NCBI GenBank assembly: GCA_038380435.1
Contig: JAWZYU010000019.1
Location: 31,769,801-31,833,800, forward strand
Source: Ryuthela nishihirai
Lineage: Eukaryota; Arthropoda; Arachnida; Araneae; Heptathelidae
DNA length: 64,000 bases
Direction of reading: 5' to 3'
Position 1 is the first letter of the stretch. Each line of letters begins with the position of its first letter. Below are positions 44,127-56,404 of this stretch, piece by piece. The position numbers were made by a program, and so were the translations under genes. Below the pieces are notes generated by a model, which was not told where the DNA came from, did no database searches, and saw nothing but the letters and a program-made list of their open reading frames with translations.

Positions 44127-44231
44127 CAGTCGCTCAAAAAAATATCCGAACATTATGGTTGATTACAGAATTCAGAAAAAATATCTGGCAACGATTTTTT
44201 TGGAAAATAGTGATCTGGCAACCTTCGTGTT
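44127..44231. mobile_element. Fold-back MITE, left half only
   Basis: CAGTCGCTCAAAAAAATATC through CTGGCAACCTTCGTG, one arm only, as at 19393-19495. Confidence 0.85.
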
Positions 44232-44235
44232 ATAA

Positions 44236-44430
44236 ACATATCTATTAACTATAGACATGTCTCAAGAATCTTCATAAGTGACAAAATCTGATCTACACAT
44301 CCCCTACCACTTCTGAATCCACACTGCTCATCATGCAATTGCCCGTCAACCAGATTCTTAATTTTATTAAGCACGATCATGCAAAGAAGTTTACCTGGAA
44401 CAGAAAGTAGGTTGATACCCCTATAGTTAT
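44236..44430 (-). mobile_element. RT fragment of a LINE (reverse strand)
   Basis: The reverse strand encodes YRGINLLSVPGKLLCMIV and GQLHDEQCGFRSGRGCVDQI, the conserved RT blocks preceding the palm. It begins abruptly next to the half MITE. Confidence 0.75.
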
Positions 44431-44559
44431 CACAAGAACTGCAACTAGACAGTATTGCTGAAGTTAAAAACTGGTTCGAAGAAGATAAAAACTTAACATT
44501 TGATAGAATAGAATAGTTATCAGTTATACATGTTAATATCAGAAGGTTTAAAAAAACTG

Positions 44560-47045
44560 GGATCTATTATATTGCTATTTAATTAATATCTTAAATTTTC
44601 TTGATGCAATCGTATTAACAGAAGTGAATGTTAATGAATATGAAAAATCCTTATACAATATAAGTAATTTTAATCAAATTTCTTTAAATAGTACCGGTAA
44701 GAAAGCAAGAGGTATTGTTTTCTATAGAGAAAACTTGGTAATTGAAAATGTTAGCGTACGTATCTCACCAGCAGAATCTATGCACTTGAGGATTATCAAA
44801 CATAAAACAATATATAACTTGGTGTCTGCTTATCGATCTCCGGGCACCGATATTAATGAATTTCTTTCTTCTCTGACTAGATGGATGGGGGAGAGCCATC
44901 AATTTAAGAATATACTACTCATTGGAGATTTCAATATTGATATTTCTAGTCATGGAAAGAAAGGAGTTCAAAAATATCTTAATGCTCTTTCTGAGTTGGG
45001 CTTTGTCCCTACAATAAGAGGATTTACTAGAGAAGAGATTTTGGGAAGCTCCACTATTCACTGGTGCATTGATCACATTATTGTAAAATTAGATAGAAAT
45101 TTTAATTATAAATCCTTAATCTCACTAATCAAAGTTTCAGACCACTATTTTATTTCATTATTACTAGGCTCGAATAAATCAGTGTGCGAATATACAACAA
45201 GTGATGAAAAATATTTGAAATATGATCATAAAAATATTATTAATTCAATAATTAGGACTAATTGGAATAATGAGCAAGTCACCACGTCTGCGGATGAAAT
45301 GTACAATAGTTTTAAAAATGAATACAACATGATTCTGGATGAAAATATCTCAACAAACCAACACAACATCAAATTTCGGAAAAACAGCAAAAAATGGATC
45401 ACTCCCGAAATCATGAATATGATTGAACAAAGAGATGCAGCATGGGTTATTTATAGAAACAACAGAAACGACAATGCTAACAAAAAACTTTATCAACAAC
45501 TATGAAATTCAGTAACCGATTTTATAAGAAAAGAAAAATCTAAATTTTACAAAAAACGCTTCAAATCCATTGCTGGAAATACAAAACAATCCTGGGATAC
45601 GATTAATACTTTATTAGATCGAAAGAAGAAAAAGCCATTAGATAATATAATAGTTAATCATATGCCCAAAAATCTGACAAATTCTCAAATTGCTAAAAAA
45701 TTTTATAATTATTTTGCAGACATGGTTGATAAATTACGGGCGAGCAATCCAACCCAAAATGGCAATTATAAGCCGGCGCTTAATATCCCATTGAGCTCAT
45801 CCATTTACATACCGCCTATTTCGGACTTCCAGAAGGGAAAAAGTACTACAACTATACTGTCTAATTTTGAAAAATGTGTTAACAAAGCCTTGAACTATAG
45901 AGAAAAGGTTGTTGCTCTCTTTCTCGACTTTAGTAAAGTATTCGACACATTGGATCACAATAATACTTCTTTCAAAACTTCAAAACTATGGAATTAGAGG
46001 GACAGCTCTTATGTGGTTCAAAAATTACCTAAGTAATAGGACTATTATAACCAAAATTGGAAATGTATCAAGTAGCGAAAGAAGATTAAATGTTGGAGTT
46101 CCACAAGGATCTATACTTGGACCCTTGTTGTTCCTCTTGTATATTAATGATATGACTAATTTAAATAGTAAATTATTTCTTTATGCTGATGATACTGTTA
46201 TTTTAAACAGCAATCGCGACGTGGACGCGGCTATAAAAGAATTACAGGATGACTATAATTGCTTGGTGAGATGGCTGAATATTAATTTAATATATATAAA
46301 TAACGATAAAACTAAATGGATTATCTTCCACTCATCAGGTACTTTGAAAACATCAAACCACATAATTAAGACCCACAATATAAATTGCATATATAAATCC
46401 GAAGCTTATAAAAATATTTGTGATTGTCATAGCATTGAATTGATGGATAATTTTAAGTAACTGGGTTTATATTTGGATTCAACCTTACGATGGAACACCC
46501 ACGTTTTGAAGCTATGTGAAAGTCTCAGATATCGCACCGCTAAAATTTGCAAATTGCAATTCATAGTCGATACCGACGTTTGCCTTATGGTCTACAAAGC
46601 AATTTGTGAATATTTAATTAGATATGGAATTATAATATATGGAACAACTGGCATCACTAACCAAAAAAAAATTGAAAAATTGCAATCATCTATGGCAAAA
46701 AATATAATTCCATACAAGATTAGAGATAATTTTTCAAACGAAAGTGAAATGTTTTCAGTCCTAAATATTCTATCAGTCCAAAATCTCTATAGATATGGCA
46801 TTATTCTGGACAACCTTTTCAATGACACATATAAAGTACAAATTGCTCATGATAAGAATACCAGACTTCAGACCATTAATTATTTTCAAATCCCGAATTT
46901 TGTTAATAATTACGGTAAAAATCTTAAAGAGTATAAAGTGCCGGAGATTTTTAACCAATTACCAAGAAAAATCATATATCTAACTAATTTTAGGGAGATT
47001 AAGTTAAAGATTAAAAACCATTTAAAAATGTTTGTTAATCTGTAA
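44560..47045 (+). mobile_element. Non-LTR retrotransposon with endonuclease and RT, defective
   Basis: 44624-45505 encodes an endonuclease-type domain with LIGDFNIDIS and, near the end, VSDHYFI (catalytic Asp/His sites of the APE-like fold). After a stop at 45505 a linker runs to 45800. The RT start is deleted (YIPPISDFQKGKSTTTILSN joins upstream linker to fingers). Then ALFLDFSKVFDTLDH, a frameshift at about 45960, GVPQGSILGPLLFLLYIND and the intact YADDT at 46182; another stop at 46460, then the C-terminal part 46473-47045. Jockey/CR1-like (by motif). Confidence 0.88.
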
Positions 47046-47210
47046 TCCTGAGAAAACCTGTATCTATGTGACTTTTGTGATCTTTTTTTACCATGTTCAC
47101 TTATGTGTGAAAACTAATGCTCAGCAATATTTCCTGCAGATAAACTATTAGCTTTGTGGGTCAAATGTATAAAATATCTCTACATCTACATCTGTGTCTC
47201 TACATCTGTG

Positions 47211-47730
47211 GGGCGGGGGTGGCTCAGTCGGCAGCGTGCCAGGCTCGTAAACTGTAGTTCCCAGGTTCGAGTCCCAGCTGGGTCAGCGTTGAGATTTATC
47301 TCCGCAAAATTCTCCGCCCTGTCCACGGTCAGTAGAGGACACCGATGGGCTTGGAAAGGCCGCCGTCCAGGAGCTGTTTTCATCCAGGATGTGATATACT
47401 GGATGGGAATGTTTCTGTTATCGCCTAGATGACTGAATTCTGAATATCTCTTATAATAAAGGCATGGTTCCTACGGATTTTATCGGATGTCGGGCCACGG
47501 CTCTCGGATGTCGGCCGTCGGATGGGACGTTTAGCCGTGGCCCCCGTGTGCTGGAGAGCCATACTCTGTGCACGTTAGAGAACACGCTGGATGGCCTTGA
47601 TCTGTCTCCCAACAGCTGTTCCAGTGGGTCCCCTCCCCCAACCTTCTCTGAGCCTTCGGGTTCATGTGACCTGGCCATTTAGCCCATGGTGTGCAAAAAA
47701 GTGCCGCTCAGTGGTAAAACAACCCAACAA
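47211..47730 (+). mobile_element. SINE-B carrying an inverted templated insertion, with target duplication
   Basis: Flanked by CTCTACATCTGTG at 47198-47210 and 47731-47743. The SINE is normal to 47367, then about 120 bp of foreign sequence, then SINE again from about 47488 (with a repeated GGATGTCGG). The foreign piece is the reverse complement of sequence at 47812-47968, downstream of the SINE. Confidence 0.9.
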
Positions 47731-47811
47731 CTCTACATCTGTGTTTTGTGAGATGAAGATGATGATGAATAAATATATTATTAAAAAAAAAATAGGGATA
47801 ATAATAGCTCT

Positions 47812-47968
47812 GATAAAATCCGTAGGAACCATGCCTTTATTATAAGAGATATTCAGAATTCAGTCATCTAGGCGATAACAGAAACATTCCCATCCAGTAT
47901 ATCAAATGTCAAACACACAAAAAAAAATCCAGCCAACGGCAGTTCGGTTGTCGAAAACAGCTCCTGGA
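47812..47968. repeat. Source of the inverted piece inside the SINE
   Basis: GATAAAATCCGTAGGAACCA through CATTCCCATCCAGTATATC, and GAAAACAGCTCCTGG at 47954-47968, occur in reverse complement at 47388-47483 and 47367-47381. About 50 bp between them were skipped in the copy. Confidence 0.9.
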
Positions 47969-48009
47969 TGAAAGAGGATGACACAACTTGTGCTGAGTTC
48001 CTACAAGGT

Positions 48010-48700
48010 ACAGTCAATTAAACAACAGTCGTGGCGAAAGAGGTGAATCAGAATGTACAAATCGTCGTACTTTCTCACGAATAGTGTATGGCAGTCGGAT
48101 TCTGGATGAAACCGGTTCTGCACTTTTCAGGGAAAAAGAAGGAACTTTGGTTGCAGTGGATTACGGAGCACAAACAGTTGATACTGGCTGATTGGGAAAA
48201 CGTCGTCTGGTCTGATGAATTCTGGTTTGTGCTGTTTCATGCTGATAATCAGGATATGACGAACACGTCATGTTCCAAAACCAGGATATGGCGAAAACCT
48301 CGAGTCCATGAATCCATTCTGTCAGGAATCTACAATGCAGGCTGGTGATATCGGTATTATTGTGTGGGGAGTGTTTTTGTGGCACACATTGGATCTCCTG
48401 ATATCCGTCAGCGCGAGCTCCTGTCAGTGGAGAGGGGATCGCCCTGTGAAGGTTCTGCTGGTTTGGGTATCTTTACAGGGTCCTAAATGCTCACCCACGT
48501 GTTTGCCATGCATGGTGATCTGTCCGTGAAAAGGAGGATCTTGGTTGTTGCTCAGATGATGACTAACATGGTTTCCTTTGTCTTGACCTTTGGGGAACCT
48601 ATTCGTCACGGGACTGGGCAGCGATTTCGAGGGCAGCTGCTACATACTACTTTGGCCTCTGTTTCAGATAAATGAGAGGTCCTAAGGTGGTCTCCTCAGG
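48010..48700 (+). pseudogene. Tc1-type transposase relic
   Basis: FREKEGT/FSGKKKELWLQWITEHKQL and DWENVVWSDEFWFVLFHADN give the block with the first catalytic Asp. Then IWRKPRVHESILSG and, in another frame from about 48340, GDIGIIVWGVFLWHTLDLL. The second Asp and Glu regions cannot be recognised. No terminal repeats identified. Confidence 0.65.
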
Positions 48701-49985
48701 ATCAGTCGGATGGTAGGCTGGACTTGCTACGGCCAACTATGCAGTATTGTGATGCCTTGCCCAAGTCCGGGTACAGGTTTACGAGTTTTCCCACACATTT
48801 TTTTTCTTTTTTTGTTATCTTTCTCTTGTGAGGATAGTTCGGTTCCTCACACTTTTATTTTTTCGCTTATTTTATTTTGTGAAAATTCAGGAAACTTGAT
48901 CAAAAGCATCAAGTTTCTTGTTATCTTGTTTACAAAGCATCCAAGTTTCGCTACCATAACTAACCCTAGAAAGAACCAAACTATTACACATTCTAATTTT
49001 AGCCTTTATGTATTTTATTTTGTGAGAACTCAGATGAATTCCTAAGAGCTAAGGGTTCAGGTACTCCCAATGATCTCTTATTGGGATAACCTATCAGATG
49101 AAATAAGGTATTCTGCGCATCGTTCACTTGGATTGACAATAAACAAGCAAATTGAAAATACAGCAGTGGAATTTCACTCGAAACAGAGGCCCATCAATGC
49201 AAAAATTCCAGGACCCGTAATCAAGCAGTGGTTATGTAGGTTAGCAAAAGACCCTGTAAATTGACCACTCCTCAGCAGACAAAAAAAGAAATATGGCCAC
49301 GGAAAACACGATCAATAGGTCACGCTGATCTAGCAGTCCTCCTCTTCCGTTCCTGAAGAAAACATCTCCTTTGGAAGGTACTAATGACCTGCACCACAAG
49401 AATGAGAGGTCGGACTTTAGATGCTAGATCGAATGGCTTTATCTCTCAGGTGAATTAGCATTATGATTGCTCTCTATAATAACGTTGAGTCATGCGTGAC
49501 AGTTGGAAGGGCTTTAAGCAATTGGTTCAGTATTGTTATTGGAGTTCGATAAAAGGCGCATTTTGTCTTCTTTTCCCTTTAGTTATTGATCATGTTTATG
49601 CGGCATTTCCTACAAGGAAAAAAATTAATCTCAATTTTTTTTTGAAAAAAATTATCCTTTATTCAAATAATTGACAGTGTGCATATTTTAAAACGTGTGA
49701 CCGGCACTATAAGCTTATCTACAGGAGACTGAATAATTCCTAGTTGTACATAAAATATATCACAAATAATTCACAAAAATTTTAAAAACAAAATTTATCT
49801 GATAACAAGCTGAAAATATCCAAATGTCAAAAAAAGATACAAATACAATTATCTTTCATTTACATTTTTGAATCATTGGTTGAATATTTTCCAGTCTTAA
49901 ATAACTTTTAACACAATAATATTTCTCTTGGAAATGTGTTAAAAACAAAATGAATTTTATAATCATTTGTACATTTTTCGTAATT
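48700..49985. other. Mixed repeat debris
   Basis: 48900-49010 is a reverse-strand LINE-C piece (complement of TAATAGTTTGGTTCTTTCTA). 49325-49450 matches 22410-22540 in reverse. The 64-codon frame at 49070-49264 has no recognised domain. Otherwise AT-rich. Confidence 0.5.
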
Positions 49986-49989
49986 GTCT

Positions 49990-51790
49990 GGAGAACAAAA
50001 AATTTCTGATTTAGATTATGCTAATGATTTGGTCTTTTTAACAAATGACGTTGATGACGTGAACTATTTTCATTATCATTAAAGCTATTGATGCGACTGA
50101 AAAGAGAGTGTTTGGTGATAAACCTAGACAAAACTAAAGTGACGAAAACTGAGGAAGCCTGCTGGGCTTCAATAAATTTCAATGATTGCGCCCCTGAAAA
50201 AGGATCTCAACCTTTGAGAAAAAGTCTCTTGACAAAATGTCTCAGTTAGCTCGGGATTTGTATAACAGATATTGGTGATGTGTGGTATGAGATTAACAGA
50301 AGCATAAGAATTGCTGCGTGGACTTTTTAAGAATGTCCGGAGAGTGTAGAGAAATAGGCTGAAACACAGAAGAGCCAAAACAACTCTTACCCTGCGAGGC
50401 ATGGACGCTACGAGGTTTCTAAAGGTATCTTGTGGTATCTGGTAGCAACACCTTACTAACAGATCCCTTTAACTCAGTAAGTTACGTGGTTTAGCCTCCG
50501 CAGATCGAATATGCTGTTCCAACACAAACAACAGATGCTAGATTGGATTGGTGTCTCGGGAATTTGGATGCCAGGGAAATACCTGTAAGTCTTCCTCATG
50601 TTCCGCGAACCATTCTCGAATATTTCGGGCAGTGGGGCATGGTGCATTATCCTGCTGAAAGAATGCACTACTAGAGGAATATACCGTTGCCATGAAAGGA
50701 TATACTTGGTCTGCAATAATGTTTAGGTAGGTGGGAGACGTCGTAATTTCCTGCACATGAATGACTGGACCCAGGATTTCCCAGCAGAACAGTGCCCAAA
50801 TATTACACTTCCTCCACCGGCTTCTTTTCGTCCCACGTGCATCTTGGTGCCAACACTTCCCCAGGTAAACGACACACACGTATTCGGCTGTCAACATGAT
50901 ACAACAGGAAACGAGATTCATCGGACCAGACGACCTTCTTCCAATCATTCAAGGACCAATTTTGATGCTCGCATGCCCATTGTAGGCACTGTCGACGGTG
51001 AACCCAAGTTAGCATGCCTGCGGCTGTGCAGCTCCATTTTCAATAGGGTTAGATGTACTGTGTGTTGTGACACATTACTCCCGTCACCAGCATTCAAATT
51101 ATGGGCGAGTTCAGCCACAGTATCCCTTCTGTTGGCTCGTACCATACAGGATAGTCTTCACTCACCTCTAACATCGATGAGCCGTGGTCGGCCCACACCT
51201 TGCCGGCGGTTCGTGGTTTTTCCGTCCTCAGACCACTTTTTGAAGGTACTAACCACAGCTGACCGTGAGCACCCCACTAGCCTTGCCATCTCGGAAATGC
51301 TCTGACCCAGTCGTCTGGCCATTACAATTTGGACTTTGTCCGCTGCCTTTTCCATCTGAAGAGCAAGAATAACACTGATTAACAGAGTTCAGTATCAGGT
51401 GTTATTTATACCATTTCATGACCTTCAAACGCGCCGTCGTTTATTGCAGTTGCTTCTATTTGCATAAAGACGCACTGGTCATAATGTTTTGGCTCTTCGG
51501 TGTACATCGAAAGACTAAAATTAAACTGTAAAATAGTTTGGCTCTTTCTAGGGTTGATTATGGTAATGAAACCTGGGCCATTTTTAAGCAAGATAGCATC
51601 CTTGATCCACGCCTTTGATTCTAGATGTTTACGCAGAATATTATGCATTTGGCCTCCTTTAAGCAGCATATTGTGCAGAGAGTAGATTGTTCATGTTGCC
51701 CATATGCTTAACTATATACTAACGTTTTGGGCTATGAATTGTGCGTCTAAAAGCCTCAGAAAAAAGGGAAATACTAGGATGCGTTTCAGA
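49990..51790 (+). mobile_element. LINE-C copy split by a Tc1-like element
   Basis: 49990-50364 matches the RT palm region (TTCTGATTTAGATTATGCTA) up to the bases before AAGACTAAAATTA. After the Tc1-like insertion it resumes at 51503 (AAAGACTAAAATTAAACTG, TAGTTTGGCTCTTTCTAGGG) to about 51790. The same junction is uninterrupted at 28060 in the other copy. Confidence 0.75.
50365..51502 (-). mobile_element. Tc1-like element with degenerate transposase
   Basis: Ends: CACAGAAGAGCCAAAACA at 50365 and its complement TGTTTTGGCTCTTCGGTG ending 51502. On the reverse strand the transposase reads in order: MEKAADKVQIVMARRLGQSI with an HTH (EMARLVGCSRSAVVSTFKKW), the GVGRPRL linker, a second HTH region, VVWSDESRFLLYHVDS (first Asp), FFQQDNAPCPTA (second Asp) and the DTNPI end (DTNPIE box). 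Several frameshifts separate these blocks, so it is inactive. Starts at about 51355. Confidence 0.88.
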
Positions 51791-51807
51791 CAGTAATAAG
51801 ATATAGC

Positions 51808-52008
51808 CTCCCTTGGCCGAGTGGTTAGGGTCCTTGATAATTGATCAAAGGGACCTGGGTTCGAGACCGGTTAAGGCATGGATGTTTGTGTTGTCTTTCT
51901 GATGACGCTCCCGCCATCCTCATAGACCTACTATGGCGTATAAAGTGACAGGCTCTTGTCAGACCTCTGTGGCAAGCAGCTGCTTCAGGGTTGTTTATTT
52001 CATTTTTT
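51808..52008 (+). mobile_element. SINE-A, diverged
   Basis: CCCTTGGCCGAGTGGTTAGG, B box GGTTCGAG, body CAAGCAGCTGCTTCAGGG. Confidence 0.85.
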
Positions 52009-52009
52009 T

Positions 52010-53145
52010 AATATAATGATTAGAAATGTAGCCAGGATTTTAGAAGTTTAGGGTGGGGTGCGGTGTATAATTTTTTTTAAACATCTTTGATAATTGAAAT
52101 TCGTGAATTAGTCAAAATATAATTTTTTCAAGGTTGGGGTTACCTCACTACACCTTGATTATGTTATTGATTGTACGATATATGAGCACTACATACTGAA
52201 AGAAACACCGGGTTTAGGAATTTCGAGTCAACAAATAAATAAGAAAATGAGTTAAAATATTGCTAAATTTTTACATGCTTTCCCGACACATACTCTTGGC
52301 TATGATGGTTTACTGTATTATTTTCTTCACATTTTTCGAAAAGAATGTTTTAGAACAGTGGTGAGCAAACTTTTTTGTTTCCAGGCTAATAACTATGTGC
52401 AACATTGTTAGATGAGGTAAAGTGTTAGATACCTTATCTTGAAAGATTAATATATATAGAAATTTTTACTGCTTTTTTTATTGTGTAATTTTAAAGAAAC
52501 AAAGATTTTAATTTAATACAGACCAAATATGTATCAATGAGGATATAAATGATAGCATTTTAATTTTTAGTTTTCTACTGTATTCACAAATACTTTACGG
52601 GCCATATTAAACCCTGTAAAGCCATTTTCCTTTTGCCCGCGCTGGCTCTAGTTCTCCCATTACTGCTTTAGAACATAGATCTCGAATTCAGTTTTAGAAA
52701 CAGTATTCAAGAAAACTGTCTTTGTTATATGTCGTTCTTTCTGTAATTTTATCACCCTCTTTAAACCAAAATAAGGTCTTATGAGGTTCTGATGACATGC
52801 CTGTTGAGTAAATGCGTATTTATTAAAGACTTTCAATATTGTTTTTAGAATAAATTTATAACCAATAAGTTATTCTGATTGCTAATAGCCTTACCACCAT
52901 AACACAAATGGAACAGCAACAGGTGCACACCCAGGATGTTCCATGTAAGAATTCAGGAAGCGAATTTTTGACCTTTGCCTACTGTTTTTTTGTAAAAATA
53001 CTTATTATATAGTTAATAGTCTAATGTAATGCTCATTATTTCGGTATTAATTAACTTCTGATATGCTTTTTTATGACTGACGAAGGTGCTGTTAATAGTG
53101 CAGTGTTAAAAATTCTAAGTACTCAATAAGAAACGTTTAAGATCA
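52010..53145. other. Intergenic, nothing recognised
   Basis: AT-rich. The phrase GGTGAGCAAACTTTTTTG..CCAGGCTAATAAC near 52360 resembles common hAT-type MITE sequence, but no ends were found. Confidence 0.4.
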
Positions 53146-53149
53146 GTTG

Positions 53150-53549
53150 TTTTACCTCTCAGCGATACTTTTGCGCACACAGTGAGCTTAATGACCAGGT
53201 CACAAGGACCATAAGGATTTAGAGAAGGTTGGAAAGAAATTTCACTGGAAAGCTGTTAGGGAACTGATGGACGCCTCTTGTCAGGTCTATACAACGGGTT
53301 CTTTAACGTGCATAAGGTATGACACTCCTTCATACGGGCCCCAGCTTTACTTCCTTTCTGACGGAGTAATAGGGATAATACGGTTCTGATTTCTGATGGA
53401 TGGTGGCTTTTCCAAATATATCGGTTCATTCTTACTGATCGAGAGCAGAGTCGGGGTTTAGCGGAGATAAATCTCAATCATGAATAAGAAAGGACTATAA
53501 TCTTGGAACAGCAGAGTAGGAACCTGACGCGCTGCTCCCTGAGTGAAAC
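53150..53549 (-). mobile_element. SINE-B, reverse strand, diverged
   Basis: Complement of the 3' module (GTTTTACCTCTCAGCGA) to complement of the head (GAACCTGACGCGCTGCTCCC). Body heavily mutated. Confidence 0.75.
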
Positions 53550-53659
53550 CCCTCAACCCTTTAAGGTTTGAGTTAGGTTTAAGGTTAGGAAACTGCTTTC
53601 CCCTTTAAGGTTTAAGTCAATTTATATTATTCAAAAACCTAAAAGGTTTTTGATTTATT

Positions 53660-53712
53660 ATAAACATTTTATTTATTTATAAACCAATTTAAACGTTTAT
53701 AAATTTGAATTA
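53660..53712. repeat. ~37-bp tandem repeat, left of the pogo element
   Basis: TTTATAAACCAATTTAAACG then TTTATAAATTTGAAT. The same unit continues to the right of the pogo element at 55867-55960, so the element landed inside the array. Confidence 0.8.
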
Positions 53713-55864
53713 CCGTATATTTCCGCAGATAAGACGACCTTCAGATAAGACGAGGTATAAATTTTCGCCAAAGTTTTATAGTTTTAGCATATATCTGTCC
53801 TATAAGACGACCCCAAACTATCAACGGCCTATGAATTTAGTTTAGATCGGCGATCATCATCTGGATAATAATACTGTATAGCGTATACGGAATTATGTCC
53901 TATTCGCAAACATTCGCACTGATTCGGGCATTCGCGTAATGACCTTGACTATTCACAAAAGCGTCGTATGGGCTATTCTATTTTGTGGACATACCCTACT
54001 CTGTACTAGTAAATAATTACGGTTTGTCCGTTTTTTCCTCAGTAGCTCAATAAACATAACTTTTAATATTTATTTTGTTTTAGTATTGTTTTACTATTAC
54101 AATGTAATGTATTATTTACTATTACAATGTAATGTATTATCATATAGCGTATTTAAATAATATGATAGATTTTTCGGTAAGTTGTAGTAATTTTCAAGAT
54201 CAGTCGCAGTCGGTGGTTGCACGCATAAAGGAAAAGCCTCCTTTAGCATTTTTACGTTTTTGCCTATAGAAGCACGTGCCGAATCACGAACTCACATGTA
54301 CCTCTAACAAGTTTCGTTGTAGGTTGTGTCGTGTGTTCAAACAATTTGTACTATAAGTGTAATCAGCGTAAAATTTGTAAATTGTGGGCCTAATCATGGA
54401 ACCAACGAAAAGAAGGAAATATGAAGCAAGCTTCAAGTTAAAAATCATAAAACAGGCTAAAGAATCGAACAACTGTGCTGCAGCAAGGGCTTTCGATATA
54501 ACAGAGAAGATGGTAAGAGATTGGAGAAAGAATGAAGTTGCTATTAAAAAAATGCCAATGAAAAAATGTTCTATGAGGAGAGGAATGGCTTGCTGGCCAG
54601 ATTTAGAAAATAACGTTGCAGAATGGGTACAAGAACAGAGGCAAAATTGTTATGTTGTTACAAGAAATATGATTAGGGCTTATGCATTGTAATGGGCACG
54701 GGCCAATACAGAACAAGGCAAAGAATTTAAAGCAACAGTAGGTTGGTGCAATCGTTTCATGAACAGAAAATATCTGGTAATACGACAGAAAACAAAAATT
54801 GCGAAGAAATTACCACAAGATCTTGACCATAAAGTCACGAGTTTTCACAAGTTTGTTATTGGTATGAGGCAGAAATACAACTTTCCATTATCTAATATTG
54901 GAAATATGGATGAAACACCGATTAACTTCGACATGATAAACAATAGAACTGTGGAAAAAAAAGGCGTAAAAACTGTTAAAGTAAGAAGTACAGGCCATGA
55001 AAAGACCAGGTTTACAGTAGTATTAACTTGCATGGCAGATGGAACAAAGTTAAAACCCATGGTAATTTTCAAGAGGAAAACTACTCCTAAAATAAAATTT
55101 CCGCCAGGCATTTTCGTACATTTTCATGAAAAGGGATGGATGGACGAGAATGGTGTAAAATTGTGGATGGAAAATGTGTGCAGATGCGACTAGATGCTCT
55201 ACGAAATCAACACAGTTTGTTGGTGTGGGATATGTTTCGCAGCACGTAACTGAGAACACTAAAAATCGCTTAGCACGGAACAATACTAAGATTGCTGTTA
55301 TACCGGGTGGTTTAACTTCGATGCTACAACCTTTAGACGTCTCTCTGAATAAACCATTCAAAGATCACATGCGTCAACAATGGAATAACTGGATGATGAG
55401 TGGCGAAAAATCGTATACGAAAGCTGGAGCTATGCGGGCTGCGTCACTTGATGTGTTGTGTGATTTCGTGATCAAATCATGGGAAAAAGTGAAAGTCGAA
55501 ACAGTGATCAAATCCTTCAAAAAGTGTGGGATTTCTAATGCTATGGATGGCAGTGTGGACGATTTGTTATGGGATACTGATGACGAAGCGGAAATCGACT
55601 CGCTAGGTACAGAATGGGACCCATATGACGAGCTTCTCAACAACGAAAGTGAGGATGTACTTGAGGAGCTATTTGCCTTAGATGATGAATGTGAGGATTT
55701 TGCAGGATTTTAAATACATTGGTGAGTGATTTGTTTTATTTTATAATGGTTTCAATTTATATAAATTTCAATCTAATTTTTTTGTATCTGTCCTATAAGA
55801 CGACCCGGATTTTGGGGGCCTTTTTTTATGATTCAACTATCGTCTTATCTGCGGAAATATACGG
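53713..55864 (+). mobile_element. pogo/Tigger-type DNA transposon with perfect TIRs
   Basis: 2152 bp. The 25-bp TIRs are identical as read (CCGTATATTTCCGCAGATAA then GACGA), flanked by TA at 53711-53712 and 55865-55866. A second GATAAGACGA follows the left TIR, and CTGTCCTATAAGACGACCC occurs near both ends in direct orientation (about 53797 and 55788). Intact ends mean it could still be moved if transposase were supplied (inference). Confidence 0.95.
54384..55713 (+). pseudogene. pogo-type transposase, broken
   Basis: N-terminus with a Brinker/Psq-like HTH (RRKYEASFKLKIIKQAKESN, ..FDITEKMVRDWR), then a CENP-B-type second HTH (NNVAEWVQEQRQNCYV). A TAA at 54690 interrupts after RNMIRAYAL and the same frame continues to 55193. 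Catalytic sites: IGNMDETPINFDM (first Asp); the VWD motif (second Asp) near 55225, now in another frame because of at least two small frameshifts around 55190-55250; and GGLTSMLQPLDVSLNKPFKD (third Asp). The C-terminus is acidic (DDECEDF). One stop and a short scrambled stretch are the only damage seen. The start at the second ATG, 54396 (MEPTKRRKYEA), is equally likely. Confidence 0.9.
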
Positions 55865-55866
55865 TA

Positions 55867-55960
55867 TTTATAAACCAATTTAAACATTTATAAATTTGAA
55901 TTATTTATAAGCCAATTTAAACAGTTATAAATTTGAATTATTTATAAACCAATAAATTGA
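55867..55960. repeat. ~37-bp tandem repeat, right of the pogo element
   Basis: TTTATAAACCAATTTAAACA, TTTATAAGCCAATTTAAACA and a third partial unit. Confidence 0.8.
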
Positions 55961-56122
55961 AAGTTTGGTTATAATTTAGTATAGCTCTATATGTTGCATA
56001 TCGACTTCAACACTGAAGATTCCTGAAAACCTATTTCTTTCTCATATAAAACTCTTGTTGTTAGGAAGTGCCATCATGGACGACATCCCATGAGATTAGT
56101 ACGGATATTTGAGTCAATCGCA

Positions 56123-56387
56123 CATTTCCATTTACACGAGGGCCAACTCATTGGTAGTCAGTGTGTGTAATGCTATTCATGAAGAGTGTCCTTACCACTG
56201 ATGGTTTCTTCTCATCTCCCCAGTGAATACTTCATTAATCTAGTTTCCGCAGATCTGGGAGTTTCAGGCAAAAACCACAGTTGTGATGTGATATACAACG
56301 ATAATCATAGTCCTAGGCTTGTTGCTCTACAAATTTGACGTCATATATTTCCACGCTGGACACGTACGTTGCCTTATATATATAAAT
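56123..56387 (+). promoter_or_regulatory. Promoter of ITP-like gene 2 (conserved block, CRE, TATA box)
   Basis: Paralogous to 32571-32816. A perfect CRE TGACGTCA is at 56336-56343, CGCTGGACACGT follows at 56354-56365, and a TATA run is at 56375-56387. The upstream block 56123-56242 (CATTTCCATTTACACG, ATTCATGAAG, GTGAATACTTCATTA) matches that of gene 1. CRE suggests control by cAMP/CREB-type signalling (inference). Confidence 0.78.
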
Positions 56388-56404
56388 GAGCATGAGAATA
56401 TATT

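Noticed and set aside
50757..51305. 182-codon plus-strand frame
   Set aside because: Antisense to the Tc1-like transposase on the minus strand, which has the DNA-binding and catalytic motifs.
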